In this document: in pieces, positions 38,491-45,882 of the stretch | How positions within the stretch are numbered: position 1 is the stretch's first letter | Layout: every line of letters begins with the position of its first letter | Origin: an uncultured Roseateles sp. | GTDB lineage: Bacteria > Pseudomonadota > Gammaproteobacteria > Burkholderiales > Burkholderiaceae_C | Direction: 5' to 3' | NCBI RefSeq assembly: GCF_963422335.1 | Contig: NZ_OY729424.1 | Location: 3,100,001 to 3,164,000, forward strand | Length of the DNA: 64,000 bases | Made by a program: the position numbers and the translations under genes | Notes under the pieces: model-generated | The model's database searches: none | What the model was told of the DNA's origin: nothing | What the model saw: only the letters and a program-made list of their open reading frames with translations

Positions 38491-39666
38491 ATGATTTCTG
38501 ACGCGCTGCCGAGCCGGCATGACCTGGACACCCTGCCGCTCGTGCCCTCCTCGATCCCGCCGGTGCGCGTACTCCACTTCGTGACGGGTGGTTTTTCAGG
38601 CGCGACCCAGGTGGCGGTGGATCTGGTGAGCGCCTCGCTGGCTGGCCGTCGCGTCGAGCCGCTGCTGGTGCTACGGCGCAAGCGCAATACCGATATGGCC
38701 CGCGTCCAGGCGCTGCGGGACCGCGGCCTGGCAGTGCTTGTGGTGTCCGGTTGGTCCCACCTGGTGACGATCAGGGCCCTGGTCAAGATTTGCCGTGAGT
38801 TCAAGCCCGAGGTGTTGGTGGCTCATGGCTTCCCTGAGCATCTGCTGGGCCGCCACGCCGGACTGTGGGCGGGCGTGAAGGCGCTGGTGCAGGTGGAGCA
38901 CAACACACGCGAGCGCTACACGCCCTGGCGCCTGGCGCAGGCGCGCTGGTTGAGCGCCCGCACGGCATGGCTGGTGGGCGTGTCTGAAGGCGTGCGCCGC
39001 CGCCTGGTCGAACTGGGCTTCCCCAAGGCCAAGACGCTGGCCATACCGAATGGCATCCGCATGGAGCCCTATGCCGATGCCGAGCTGCATGCCTATGAGG
39101 CCCGCGTGCCGGGCATTGTGATGTCGGCCCGCTTCGCGCGGCAGAAGGACCATCTGACCCTGATCCGCGCCATCGCCCTGCTGAAAGCCCAGGGCCTGAC
39201 GCCGCCGGTGCTGCTGGCCGGCGGCGGCAAGGTGTCGCTGCGGGCCGAGGCAGAGGCCGAGGTTGCCAGGCTGGGCTTGCAGGGCCAGGTGCAGTTTCTG
39301 GGCCATCACAAGGGCGTGCCCGGGCTCTTGATGACGCAGCAGATCTGCGTGCTGTCCACCCACTGGGAGGGCATGCCGCTGTCCCTGGTCGAGGGCATGG
39401 CGGCCGGCTGCGCGGTGGTTGGCTCGGCGGTGCCCGGCGTGCAGGAATTGATCATCGACCAGGTGACCGGCTTTCTGGTGCCCGAAGGCGATGCCAAGGC
39501 CCTGGCCGAAGTGCTGGCCGAACTGCTGCGCGACCCCGGCCTGGGCAGCCGTGTGGCCCAGGCGGCGCGCCGGCGCGCGCTGGAAGAGCATGGGTTGGCG
39601 CTGATGACGCAGCGCTACGAGGACTTGTTCGTGGGTCTGGCGACCCAGGCCGCAACCCAGGCCTAG
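38491..39666 (+). CDS. GT4-type glycosyltransferase
   Basis: 391 residues. GT-B fold: N-terminal domain with VLHFVTGGFSGATQVAVDL (nucleoside-contact Gly-rich start) and KPEVLVAHGFPEHLL; C-terminal domain (from about residue 205) with IVMSARFARQKDHLTLIRAI, the donor-sugar motif PLSLVEGMAAGCAVVGSAVP (E-x7-E-like) and FLVPEGDAKAL. It would transfer a sugar to lipid or LPS. No membrane segment is seen, so it is cytoplasmic or membrane-associated. It is divergent from msbA, with 138 bases between the two starts, and converges with the next glycosyltransferase gene. The acceptor cannot be predicted. Confidence 0.85.
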   Translation: MISDALPSRHDLDTLPLVPSSIPPVRVLHFVTGGFSGATQVAVDLVSASLAGRRVEPLLVLRRKRNTDMARVQALRDRGLAVLVVSGWSHLVTIRALVKICREFKPEVLVAHGFPEHLLGRHAGLWAGVKALVQVEHNTRERYTPWRLAQARWLSARTAWLVGVSEGVRRRLVELGFPKAKTLAIPNGIRMEPYADAELHAYEARVPGIVMSARFARQKDHLTLIRAIALLKAQGLTPPVLLAGGGKVSLRAEAEAEVARLGLQGQVQFLGHHKGVPGLLMTQQICVLSTHWEGMPLSLVEGMAAGCAVVGSAVPGVQELIIDQVTGFLVPEGDAKALAEVLAELLRDPGLGSRVAQAARRRALEEHGLALMTQRYEDLFVGLATQAATQA

Positions 39667-40526
39667 GTGCTGCGTTCCAGCCAGCGCCTGATCGGCCGGC
39701 CCAGTCCGTAGACCAGGCGCTGCCAGGCGCTGCGGCTGTGGCGTTGCACAAAGATGCGTCGGTACCAGTCGCTGTGCTTCAGCTCAGGCTGCTCGCGCTC
39801 GATCAAGGCGATGCAAGCGGCCTTCAGCGCTGCGCTCTCCATCGCCGCCGTGCGGCCATTGCGATAGGTCTTCTGCCCGCTGGTGACCGGCCGCACATGG
39901 CTGGCGACCACGGCATTCAAAATCGCCGTGCGCTCCATGCCCATCAGCTTCTGCAAGGTGGGCACCAGGTATTTGTCTATGCCCCAGGACGAGACATTGC
40001 CCTCGTAGTGCGGCGCGCCGGCCATGAACAGCGGGCCGCGGTAGAAGGGCATCATCACCTCGACCCAATCCACCGGGTAGGCCATGGACTGGCCCTGCTG
40101 CAGAGTCCAGCGATGGGTGTAATGGCTGTCGTGGCTCAGGCAGGGCGAGAACACGTCCAACCCGGTGGCGCGGGCCAGGTGCAGCGCACGGTTGATGTCG
40201 CTGACGCCGATGATGATGTCGTCGTCGATCAGGCTCACGTACTCGGGCAGCGTGGGGGCCGCGGCCAGATGGGCAGCCAGCGCCTGGTAGATCTCACCCT
40301 TGCACTCGGTTGCGCCAGACAAGACCTGGCACCTCAAGTCCTGCACCGTCAATTCAGTCTGGGAACAGGTGCCCGAGAAGTCGAACAGCACGACGCTGAA
40401 CTGCGGCTTGGCGTCCAGATGCAGGCACAGCAGGGGCTGGCTCTTGCCGTCCCAGGACACGAGTACCAGCGGCTGGTTGGAGTTTTCGATCTCGGGCACG
40501 AGCGTATCCTCAGCGACGAGCGCCAT
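39663..40526 (-). CDS. DUF707-like glycosyltransferase-family protein
   Basis: 287 residues. A DxD-like motif in EYVSLIDDDIIIG (about residue 98), a conserved DINRALHLARATGLDVFSP stretch, SHDSHYTHRW and WVEVMMPFYRGPLF fit a DUF707-like GT-A-type glycosyltransferase; assignment is from memory of the family and should be checked. The C-terminus is basic and amphipathic. The gene's start overlaps the preceding (transcriptionally upstream) GT25 gene by 17 nt. Its stop overlaps the convergent GT4 gene by 4 nt. Confidence 0.65.
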   Translation of the reverse strand: MALVAEDTLVPEIENSNQPLVLVSWDGKSQPLLCLHLDAKPQFSVVLFDFSGTCSQTELTVQDLRCQVLSGATECKGEIYQALAAHLAAAPTLPEYVSLIDDDIIIGVSDINRALHLARATGLDVFSPCLSHDSHYTHRWTLQQGQSMAYPVDWVEVMMPFYRGPLFMAGAPHYEGNVSSWGIDKYLVPTLQKLMGMERTAILNAVVASHVRPVTSGQKTYRNGRTAAMESAALKAACIALIEREQPELKHSDWYRRIFVQRHSRSAWQRLVYGLGRPIRRWLERST

Positions 40527-41271
40527 GCCAGGCGTTCAGCACCGTGTAGCTGAACTTGCGGCGAAACTTGCGGAACTTGGCGGCGAGGCCGGCCTCGCTG
40601 GCCTTGTCGCCGATCGAGCTCTGGAAGCTGGTCTCGTCCAGCGCGATGGCGGCCGGCAGCACACCCTGCACGGACAGATCGTTCTCCCACCAGTGGCGCA
40701 GGTCCACATCGATGGGCCGACCGAACGGCAGGCGGCTGGCCAAGAGCTTCTGTGCCCCACTGCGGCTGATCGCATAACCGGCGGTCAGGCTGGGAACGCG
40801 GCGGTAGTCGACCAGCTCGAAGCCCGGTGTCAGTGGCTGGCGGTGGCGGAGTTTTTCGCCCTTGCTCTCATCCAGTCGGCCGATCAGCTTGATCATGTCC
40901 CAACCGGGCGGCAGGGCAGCAATGGCGGCGATCACGGCCGCGAACTCAGGTTTGGGGCGCACATCGTCTTCCAGCACCACCAGCGCATGCTGAGGGCCGT
41001 CCAACAACTGGCGCCAGGCGTTCAGATGGCTGGCGTAGCAACCCTTCTCGCCATTCACCAGCGGCTTGTGGAACTGCTGCGCGTTCAGCGCGGCGGAGTA
41101 GAGCCTGTCCTGCTCGGCCTGGGGCAGCTCGGTCCAGCGAGTGGCGTTGAAGCGCTCGGCGGCCAGGCCCAGGCGCTCGAATTCGGCCTGCAGGCGTGCT
41201 CGGCGGTCGCTGTCGCTGTCCAGATTGATATAGACCACCGGCAGGGCCAGTGGCTGTGGCTGGGGCCCCAT
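40510..41271 (-). CDS. Glycosyltransferase family 25 (LPS biosynthesis)
   Basis: 253 residues from the ATG at 41271, which is the codon overlapping the stop of the upstream gene (ATGA). GT25 hallmarks: PVVYINLDSDSDRRARLQAE (start), GEKGCYASHLNAWRQLL (donor-binding region), VVLEDDVRPKPEF (DxD-like, about residue 105) and SLTAGYAISRSGAQKLL. These enzymes add galactose or similar sugars to LPS or lipooligosaccharide. It lies in a four-gene minus-strand string running from lapB. Confidence 0.88.
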   Translation of the reverse strand: MGPQPQPLALPVVYINLDSDSDRRARLQAEFERLGLAAERFNATRWTELPQAEQDRLYSAALNAQQFHKPLVNGEKGCYASHLNAWRQLLDGPQHALVVLEDDVRPKPEFAAVIAAIAALPPGWDMIKLIGRLDESKGEKLRHRQPLTPGFELVDYRRVPSLTAGYAISRSGAQKLLASRLPFGRPIDVDLRHWWENDLSVQGVLPAAIALDETSFQSSIGDKASEAGLAAKFRKFRRKFSYTVLNAWHGARR

Positions 41272-42020
41272 CACTCGTGCCAGTGCTGGGCGATCCAGGG
41301 CGCCGGGCGGGCATGGCGCCAGTTGCCGTTGTTGCGGCCGGCCAGCGCATCGGGCGGATTCATCACGCCATGGAAGATCAGGATGCGGGCGCCCTTGGGA
41401 ATGAAGGGCTCTCGCCAGTAGCTGGTCGGCCAGGCCGGGATGCAGTGGTATTTGTAGCTGGCGCACCAGGCATCGTCCCAGTACTGCAAACGGCCCTGCC
41501 GGTGCATCTCGTCCGACAGATAGGCCTGCTCGTTGCGGAACTGCTGACGTATCGTCTCATGCTCGGCACGGAACTTTGCCAGCACATCGGCGTGCGCGCC
41601 TAGGGTGAAACGGTAGACCGAGGAGTTGCCGGTGACGCGCCAGGGTCGCTTCCAGTCATGGATGATCAGGAACTCGCCGGGCACCTCGAAAAAAGGCGTG
41701 ATGTCGTCGACGATGACCACGTCCAGATCGAGAAACAGCGCCGTGCCCTTGAGGCCGTGCAGATCGCTCTCGAAGGTGGTCAGCTTGGTCCAGCCGCGCT
41801 CCGGAATGCCGGCGGGCAGTTTCAGCTCGGGGATGGGCAGGCATTGCACCTCGGCGCGAATGCCTTCGCTTCGGTCGGTCAGGCAGACGAAGCGGAAGTC
41901 ACCCGACAGATGTCGGCGCACCATCGCGTACAGCCGGTTCACATACTCCGGGCCGTACTTGGTGCCCCATTTCATGCACAGGATGACGCGGTCGGGCGTG
42001 CTGGCGGTATCGGGCGGCAT
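41271..42020 (-). CDS. Glycosyltransferase, GT-A-type with DLD motif
   Basis: 249 residues from the ATG at 42020, which overlaps the lapB stop (ATGA). Start VILCMKWGTKYGPEYVNRLY; HLSGDFRFVCLTDRSEGI; metal-binding motif TALFLDLDVVIVDD (DLD, about residue 95); GWTKLTTFE; NSSVYRFTLG; and a WPTSYWREPFIP stretch. The pattern resembles the GT-A-type family found near LPS genes in proteobacteria. Translation is coupled at both ends, with lapB before and the GT25 gene after. Substrate unknown. Confidence 0.75.
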   Translation of the reverse strand: MPPDTASTPDRVILCMKWGTKYGPEYVNRLYAMVRRHLSGDFRFVCLTDRSEGIRAEVQCLPIPELKLPAGIPERGWTKLTTFESDLHGLKGTALFLDLDVVIVDDITPFFEVPGEFLIIHDWKRPWRVTGNSSVYRFTLGAHADVLAKFRAEHETIRQQFRNEQAYLSDEMHRQGRLQYWDDAWCASYKYHCIPAWPTSYWREPFIPKGARILIFHGVMNPPDALAGRNNGNWRHARPAPWIAQHWHE

Positions 42021-43168
42021 CACAGTTCCTCGACTCGGCGCGGCGGGTAGGTGTCCCAGCCCAGGCAGCCGGGGCATTGCCAGAAGTAGTGTTGGGCTTC
42101 GAAGCCGCAGGCGGCGCAGCGGTAGCGTTGCAGCGGCCGGCCGGCACGCTCCAGCGCCGTGTTGATCAGGCTTGCCTCGGGCTCGGGCAGCGCATTGCTG
42201 CGCACGCTCAGCAGCCGCTGGGCGGCCGACAGCGTTGGCTGGTGGCGCAAGTGCTCCTGCAGGCGTTGGCACTGGGCATTGCGGTCTGGTTCGACTTTCT
42301 CCAGCGCCAGCAGCAGCGGCATGCTGGGTGTGCGCTGGTACTGCGCGAGCAGGCTGGCGTGGCCCGAGGCCTGCTGGCCGCAGGCCACGGCTGCGTCGGC
42401 ATAGTCCTTGGCGACCAGATTGAAGGCCTCGGGGTTCAGCGCGATCAGCTGAGCGTAGGCGGCCATGGCCTCGGCATGCAGGCCCCGGCGTGTCAGGCTC
42501 TGACCGGTCAAAACATGGCCCCGGGCCGACTGCGGCGAGGCGGCAATGGCATTCAGCAGCGCCTGGCCGGCGTCAGCATCCTTGTGCGCGGCCTGGGCTT
42601 CAAGTGCCAGCTCGCACCAGTAGTGCGCGATGCGCGAGGCGAATGAGCCGGTGCCGCTGCGCTCCAGATGGCGTGCGATCTCGATCGCCTGGCGCCACTC
42701 GCGCGAGCGTTCGTACAGCGACAGCAAGGCCAGCCGAGCCTCCAGCTCGAACGGCGTGCCGTCCAAGGCCTTGAAGGCCTCCTCGGCGCGGTCGAACAGG
42801 CCGGCCTTCAAAAAGTCCTGGGCCAGCGCATGCTGGGCGCGCTCGCGCTCGGCGCGGGGCAGGTCACCGCGCTGCAGCAGGTGCTGGTGCACGCGCACTG
42901 CACGCTCGTACTCGCCGCGGCGGCGGAACAGATTGCCCAGTGCGAAATGCAGCTCCGAGGTGTCGGGGTCGTTCTGCACCGCCTCTATGAAGGCGTCGAT
43001 GGCCTTGTCCTGCTGCTCGTTGAGCAAGAGGTTCAGGCCCTTGAAATAGGCCTTGGGCGCGTCACGCTGCTCGCGTTTCCACTGGCGCAGATCCAGCCGC
43101 GAGGCCAGCCAGCCCAGGCCGAAGGCGACCGGCAGCGCGATCAGCAACCACTGCAGATCAAAGTCCAT
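42020..43168 (-). CDS. lapB: Lipopolysaccharide assembly protein B
   Basis: 382 residues. N-terminal membrane helix LLIALPVAFGLGWLASRL, a string of TPR units (FKGLNLLLNEQQDKAIDAFI, ELHFALGNLFRRRGEYERAV, and more through about residue 320) and a C-terminal rubredoxin-like zinc domain CAACGFEAQHYFWQCPGC. LapB (YciM) controls LpxC proteolysis by FtsH and so lipid A synthesis. Its ATG overlaps the lapA gene by 11 nt. Glycosyltransferase genes follow it in a coupled string. Confidence 0.95.
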   Translation of the reverse strand: MDFDLQWLLIALPVAFGLGWLASRLDLRQWKREQRDAPKAYFKGLNLLLNEQQDKAIDAFIEAVQNDPDTSELHFALGNLFRRRGEYERAVRVHQHLLQRGDLPRAERERAQHALAQDFLKAGLFDRAEEAFKALDGTPFELEARLALLSLYERSREWRQAIEIARHLERSGTGSFASRIAHYWCELALEAQAAHKDADAGQALLNAIAASPQSARGHVLTGQSLTRRGLHAEAMAAYAQLIALNPEAFNLVAKDYADAAVACGQQASGHASLLAQYQRTPSMPLLLALEKVEPDRNAQCQRLQEHLRHQPTLSAAQRLLSVRSNALPEPEASLINTALERAGRPLQRYRCAACGFEAQHYFWQCPGCLGWDTYPPRRVEEL

Positions 43169-43466
43169 CGGGCAGGCTGCTGTTCAGGTGATCGGGCACG
43201 GGGGAGGCTGCCGCAGGAGTGGGTGCTGCCGGGGCGGCGGCATGCTTGCGCTGTGCCTGGCGGCGCTGGCGCCACCAGGCCGGCACCATGGCCAGCACGC
43301 CGAAGGCGCAGCCCATGGCAAAGGCCACCAGCACGATGATGACCATGGGTGCATGCCATTCGTGGCCAAAGAACCAGCGCACGCCGGCCTCTTGGCTGTT
43401 GTTCAGGGCGAAGGCAAACAGGGCAAAGAAGAGGAGGCCACGAAGGGCCCAGACGATCAATCGCAT
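43158..43466 (-). CDS. lapA: LapA-domain membrane protein
   Basis: 102 residues with two membrane segments: IVWALRGLLFFALFAFALNN (residues 4-23) and MVIIVLVAFAMGCAFGVLAMVPAWW (about 41-65). A basic, Ala/Pro-rich cytoplasmic tail follows. Fits LapA (YciS, DUF1049), the small partner of LapB in LPS regulation. It starts 38 bases after ihfB and overlaps lapB by 11 nt. Confidence 0.88.
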   Translation of the reverse strand: MRLIVWALRGLLFFALFAFALNNSQEAGVRWFFGHEWHAPMVIIVLVAFAMGCAFGVLAMVPAWWRQRRQAQRKHAAAPAAPTPAAASPVPDHLNSSLPDGL

Positions 43467-43504
43467 GCGTCGGATTCTAGGCGCAGGGCGGACCGATCAG
43501 CGGC

Positions 43505-43825
43505 TCAATCCTGAGTGGCCGGAGTCGTTGCCTCTTCGTGCACCGTTTGCAGGTCCACCGCTTCGCGCAAAGCCTTGCCCGGCTTGAAATGGGGCACCAG
43601 TTTCTCGGGGATGGTGACCTGCTCGCCGCTGCGCGGATTGCGGCCCACGCGGGGTGGGCGACGGTTGATCGAGAAGCTGCCGAAGCCGCGAATCTCGATG
43701 CGGTGGCCCTTGGCCAGCGCGTCTGACATCGCGTCCAGAATGGTCTTGACGGCGAACTCGGTGTCACGCTGCGTGATCTGGGTGAAGCGTTCAGCCAGCT
43801 GTGCAACGAGGTCGGATCGGGTCAT
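43505..43825 (-). CDS. ihfB: Integration host factor subunit beta
   Basis: 106 residues. HU/IHF fold: MTRSDLVAQLAERFTQITQR, then AVKTILDAMSDALAKGHRIE, and the beta-arm GFGSFSINRRPPRVGRNPRSGE with the DNA-inserted Pro of RNPRSGE. Heterodimer with IhfA bends DNA sharply at specific sites. The C-terminus extends past KPGKALREAV. Order rpsA-ihfB-lapA-lapB is usual in betaproteobacteria. An intrinsic terminator separates rpsA from ihfB, so ihfB has its own promoter. Confidence 0.95.
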   Translation of the reverse strand: MTRSDLVAQLAERFTQITQRDTEFAVKTILDAMSDALAKGHRIEIRGFGSFSINRRPPRVGRNPRSGEQVTIPEKLVPHFKPGKALREAVDLQTVHEEATTPATQD

Positions 43826-43906
43826 GGCGGTGCTTGTTCCAAGTCTTGTGATTCAGGGCAGCAAGGACAGCGCTGCAAAGGTTTACATCATGCCTGCATC
43901 TTTAGG

Positions 43907-43942
43907 AAAAAAGCCCACCGTACGAATGCACGGCGGGCTTTC
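43907..43942 (-). terminator. Intrinsic terminator after rpsA
   Basis: On the minus strand AAAGCCCGCCGT-N8-ACGGTGGGC with a single G-T pair, followed by six T residues. It lies about 50 bases past the rpsA stop. Confidence 0.85.
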
Positions 43943-43991
43943 CCTTAATTCAATTGAGGGGTGTTAGAACACCCGCTCAACAAACGGCTGA

Positions 43992-45710
43992 TCAGCCGTT
44001 GTCCTTCTGCGTGTCCAGCTTGGCGCGCAGCAGGGCGCCCAGGCTGGTCGTGCCGGCGTTTTCGCGCTCGGACGTGGCCGACAGGCGCTGCATGGCTTCC
44101 TGGTTGTCGGCGTTGTCCTTGGCCTTGACCGACAACTGGATGGAACGCGTCTTGCGGTCCACGTTGATGATCAGGGCGGAGACTTCGTCGCCATCCTTCA
44201 GCACATTGCGGGCGTCTTCCACGCGGTCACGCGAGATTTCCGAAGCGCGCAGGTAGCCGGTGACTTCCTCGCTCAGCTGGATCTCGGCGCCACGGGCGTC
44301 AACGGTCTTGACCTTGCCGACCACGATCATGCCGCGATCATTGATCGAGGTGTAGTTCGTGAACGGGTCGCTGTCCAGCTGCTTGATGCCCAGCGAGATG
44401 CGCTCGCGCTCGACGTCAACGGCCAACACGACGGCGTCAACTTCTTGACCCTTCTTGAAGTTGCGCACAGCAGCTTCGCCGGGCTCGTTCCAGGACAGGT
44501 CGGACAGGTGCACCAGGCCGTCGATGCCCTGGGCCAGGCCCACGAACACGCCGAAGTCGGTGATCGACTTGACGGGGCCGCGCACCTTGTCGCCGCGCTT
44601 GACGTTCTCGGCGAACTCTTCCCAAGGATTGGCCTTGCACTGCTTCATGCCCAGCGAAATGCGACGCTTGTCTTCGTCGATTTCCAGAACCATGACTTCG
44701 ACTTCGTCGCCCAGCGAAACGATCTTCGACGGAGCCACGTTCTTGTTGGTCCAGTCCATTTCGGAGACGTGCACCAGGCCTTCGATGCCGGGTTCGATCT
44801 CGACGAATGCGCCGTAGTCAGCAATGTTGGTGACCTTGCCGAACAGGCGCGTGCCGGTCGGGTAGCGGCGAGCCACGCCGAACCAGGGGTCGTCGCCCAG
44901 CTGCTTCAGGCCCAGCGAGACGCGGTTCTTTTCTGCGTCGAACTTCAGGACCTTGGCGGTCAGTTCCTGGCCAACCGTCACGACTTCCGACGGGTGACGG
45001 ACACGGCGCCAGGCCATGTCGGTGATGTGCAGCAGACCGTCGATACCGCCCAGGTCCACGAACGCACCGTATTCGGTGATGTTCTTGACCACGCCGTTGA
45101 CGATGGCGCCTTCGGACAGGGTTTCCAGCAGCTTGGCGCGTTCTTCGCCCATCGAAGCTTCGACCACGGCACGGCGCGACAACACGACGTTGTTGCGCTT
45201 GCGGTCCAGCTTGATGACCTTGAATTCCATGGTCTTGCCTTCGTACGGGCTCATGTCCTTGACCGGACGCGTGTCCAGCAGGGAGCCCGGCAGGAAGGCG
45301 CGGATGCCGTTGACCAGGACGGTCAGGCCGCCCTTGACCTTGCCCGACACGGTACCGGTCACGAAGTCGCCCGACTCCAGTGCGGTTTCCAGGGACATCC
45401 ACGAGGCCAGACGCTTGGCCTTGTCGCGCGACAGGATGGTGTCGCCGTAGCCGTTTTCGATCGCGTCGATGGCCACCGACACGAAATCGCCCACTTGGAC
45501 TTCGAGCTCGCCCTTGTCGTTCTTGAACTCTTCGATGGGCACATACGCTTCGGACTTCAGGCCGGCGTTGACGACCACGAAGTTGTAGTCGATGCGAACC
45601 ACTTCGGCAGAGATGACCTCACCTGCGCGCATATCGGAGCGCTGCAGGGATTCCTCGAACATGGCGGCAAACGAGTCACCACCAAAGCTGGCGGTTTGGG
45701 ATTCGGACAT
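43992..45710 (-). CDS. rpsA: 30S ribosomal protein S1
   Basis: 572 residues with six S1 RNA-binding repeats, recognisable by motifs such as GAFVDLGGIDGLLHITDMAW, GAFVEIEPGIEGLVHVSEMD and GVFVGLAQGIDGLVHLSDLSW. The N-terminal two repeats are the ribosome-binding part (VISAEVVRIDYNFVVVNAGL). S1 delivers mRNA to the 30S subunit. Length and repeat count match other betaproteobacteria. A plausible promoter lies about 60-90 bases upstream, downstream of aroA-cmk. Confidence 0.97.
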   Translation of the reverse strand: MSESQTASFGGDSFAAMFEESLQRSDMRAGEVISAEVVRIDYNFVVVNAGLKSEAYVPIEEFKNDKGELEVQVGDFVSVAIDAIENGYGDTILSRDKAKRLASWMSLETALESGDFVTGTVSGKVKGGLTVLVNGIRAFLPGSLLDTRPVKDMSPYEGKTMEFKVIKLDRKRNNVVLSRRAVVEASMGEERAKLLETLSEGAIVNGVVKNITEYGAFVDLGGIDGLLHITDMAWRRVRHPSEVVTVGQELTAKVLKFDAEKNRVSLGLKQLGDDPWFGVARRYPTGTRLFGKVTNIADYGAFVEIEPGIEGLVHVSEMDWTNKNVAPSKIVSLGDEVEVMVLEIDEDKRRISLGMKQCKANPWEEFAENVKRGDKVRGPVKSITDFGVFVGLAQGIDGLVHLSDLSWNEPGEAAVRNFKKGQEVDAVVLAVDVERERISLGIKQLDSDPFTNYTSINDRGMIVVGKVKTVDARGAEIQLSEEVTGYLRASEISRDRVEDARNVLKDGDEVSALIINVDRKTRSIQLSVKAKDNADNQEAMQRLSATSERENAGTTSLGALLRAKLDTQKDNG

Positions 45711-45769
45711 GGTGTTTCCTGGTGCCGGGCTGATCCGGCAGGTTGTGCAAGCGCAAAGCTTGCGGGTTA

Positions 45770-45798
45770 AGTTATTGAGTTCGCCGCCCTCAGTGCAA
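45770..45798 (-). promoter_or_regulatory. Candidate promoter for rpsA
   Basis: On the minus strand TTGCAC (45798-45793), 17-base spacer, ATAACT (45775-45770). The leader to the ATG at 45710 contains a short hairpin (GCAAGC/GCTTGC). Only a visual match. Confidence 0.4.
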
Positions 45799-45882
45799 CT
45801 GACGTTGCGGGAGGGAAGGGCAGCGGGCCCGTTTTTGAACCTCGGTTTTGAACCTCGGTCCGGAGACTTCGTCTCTGCCGTT

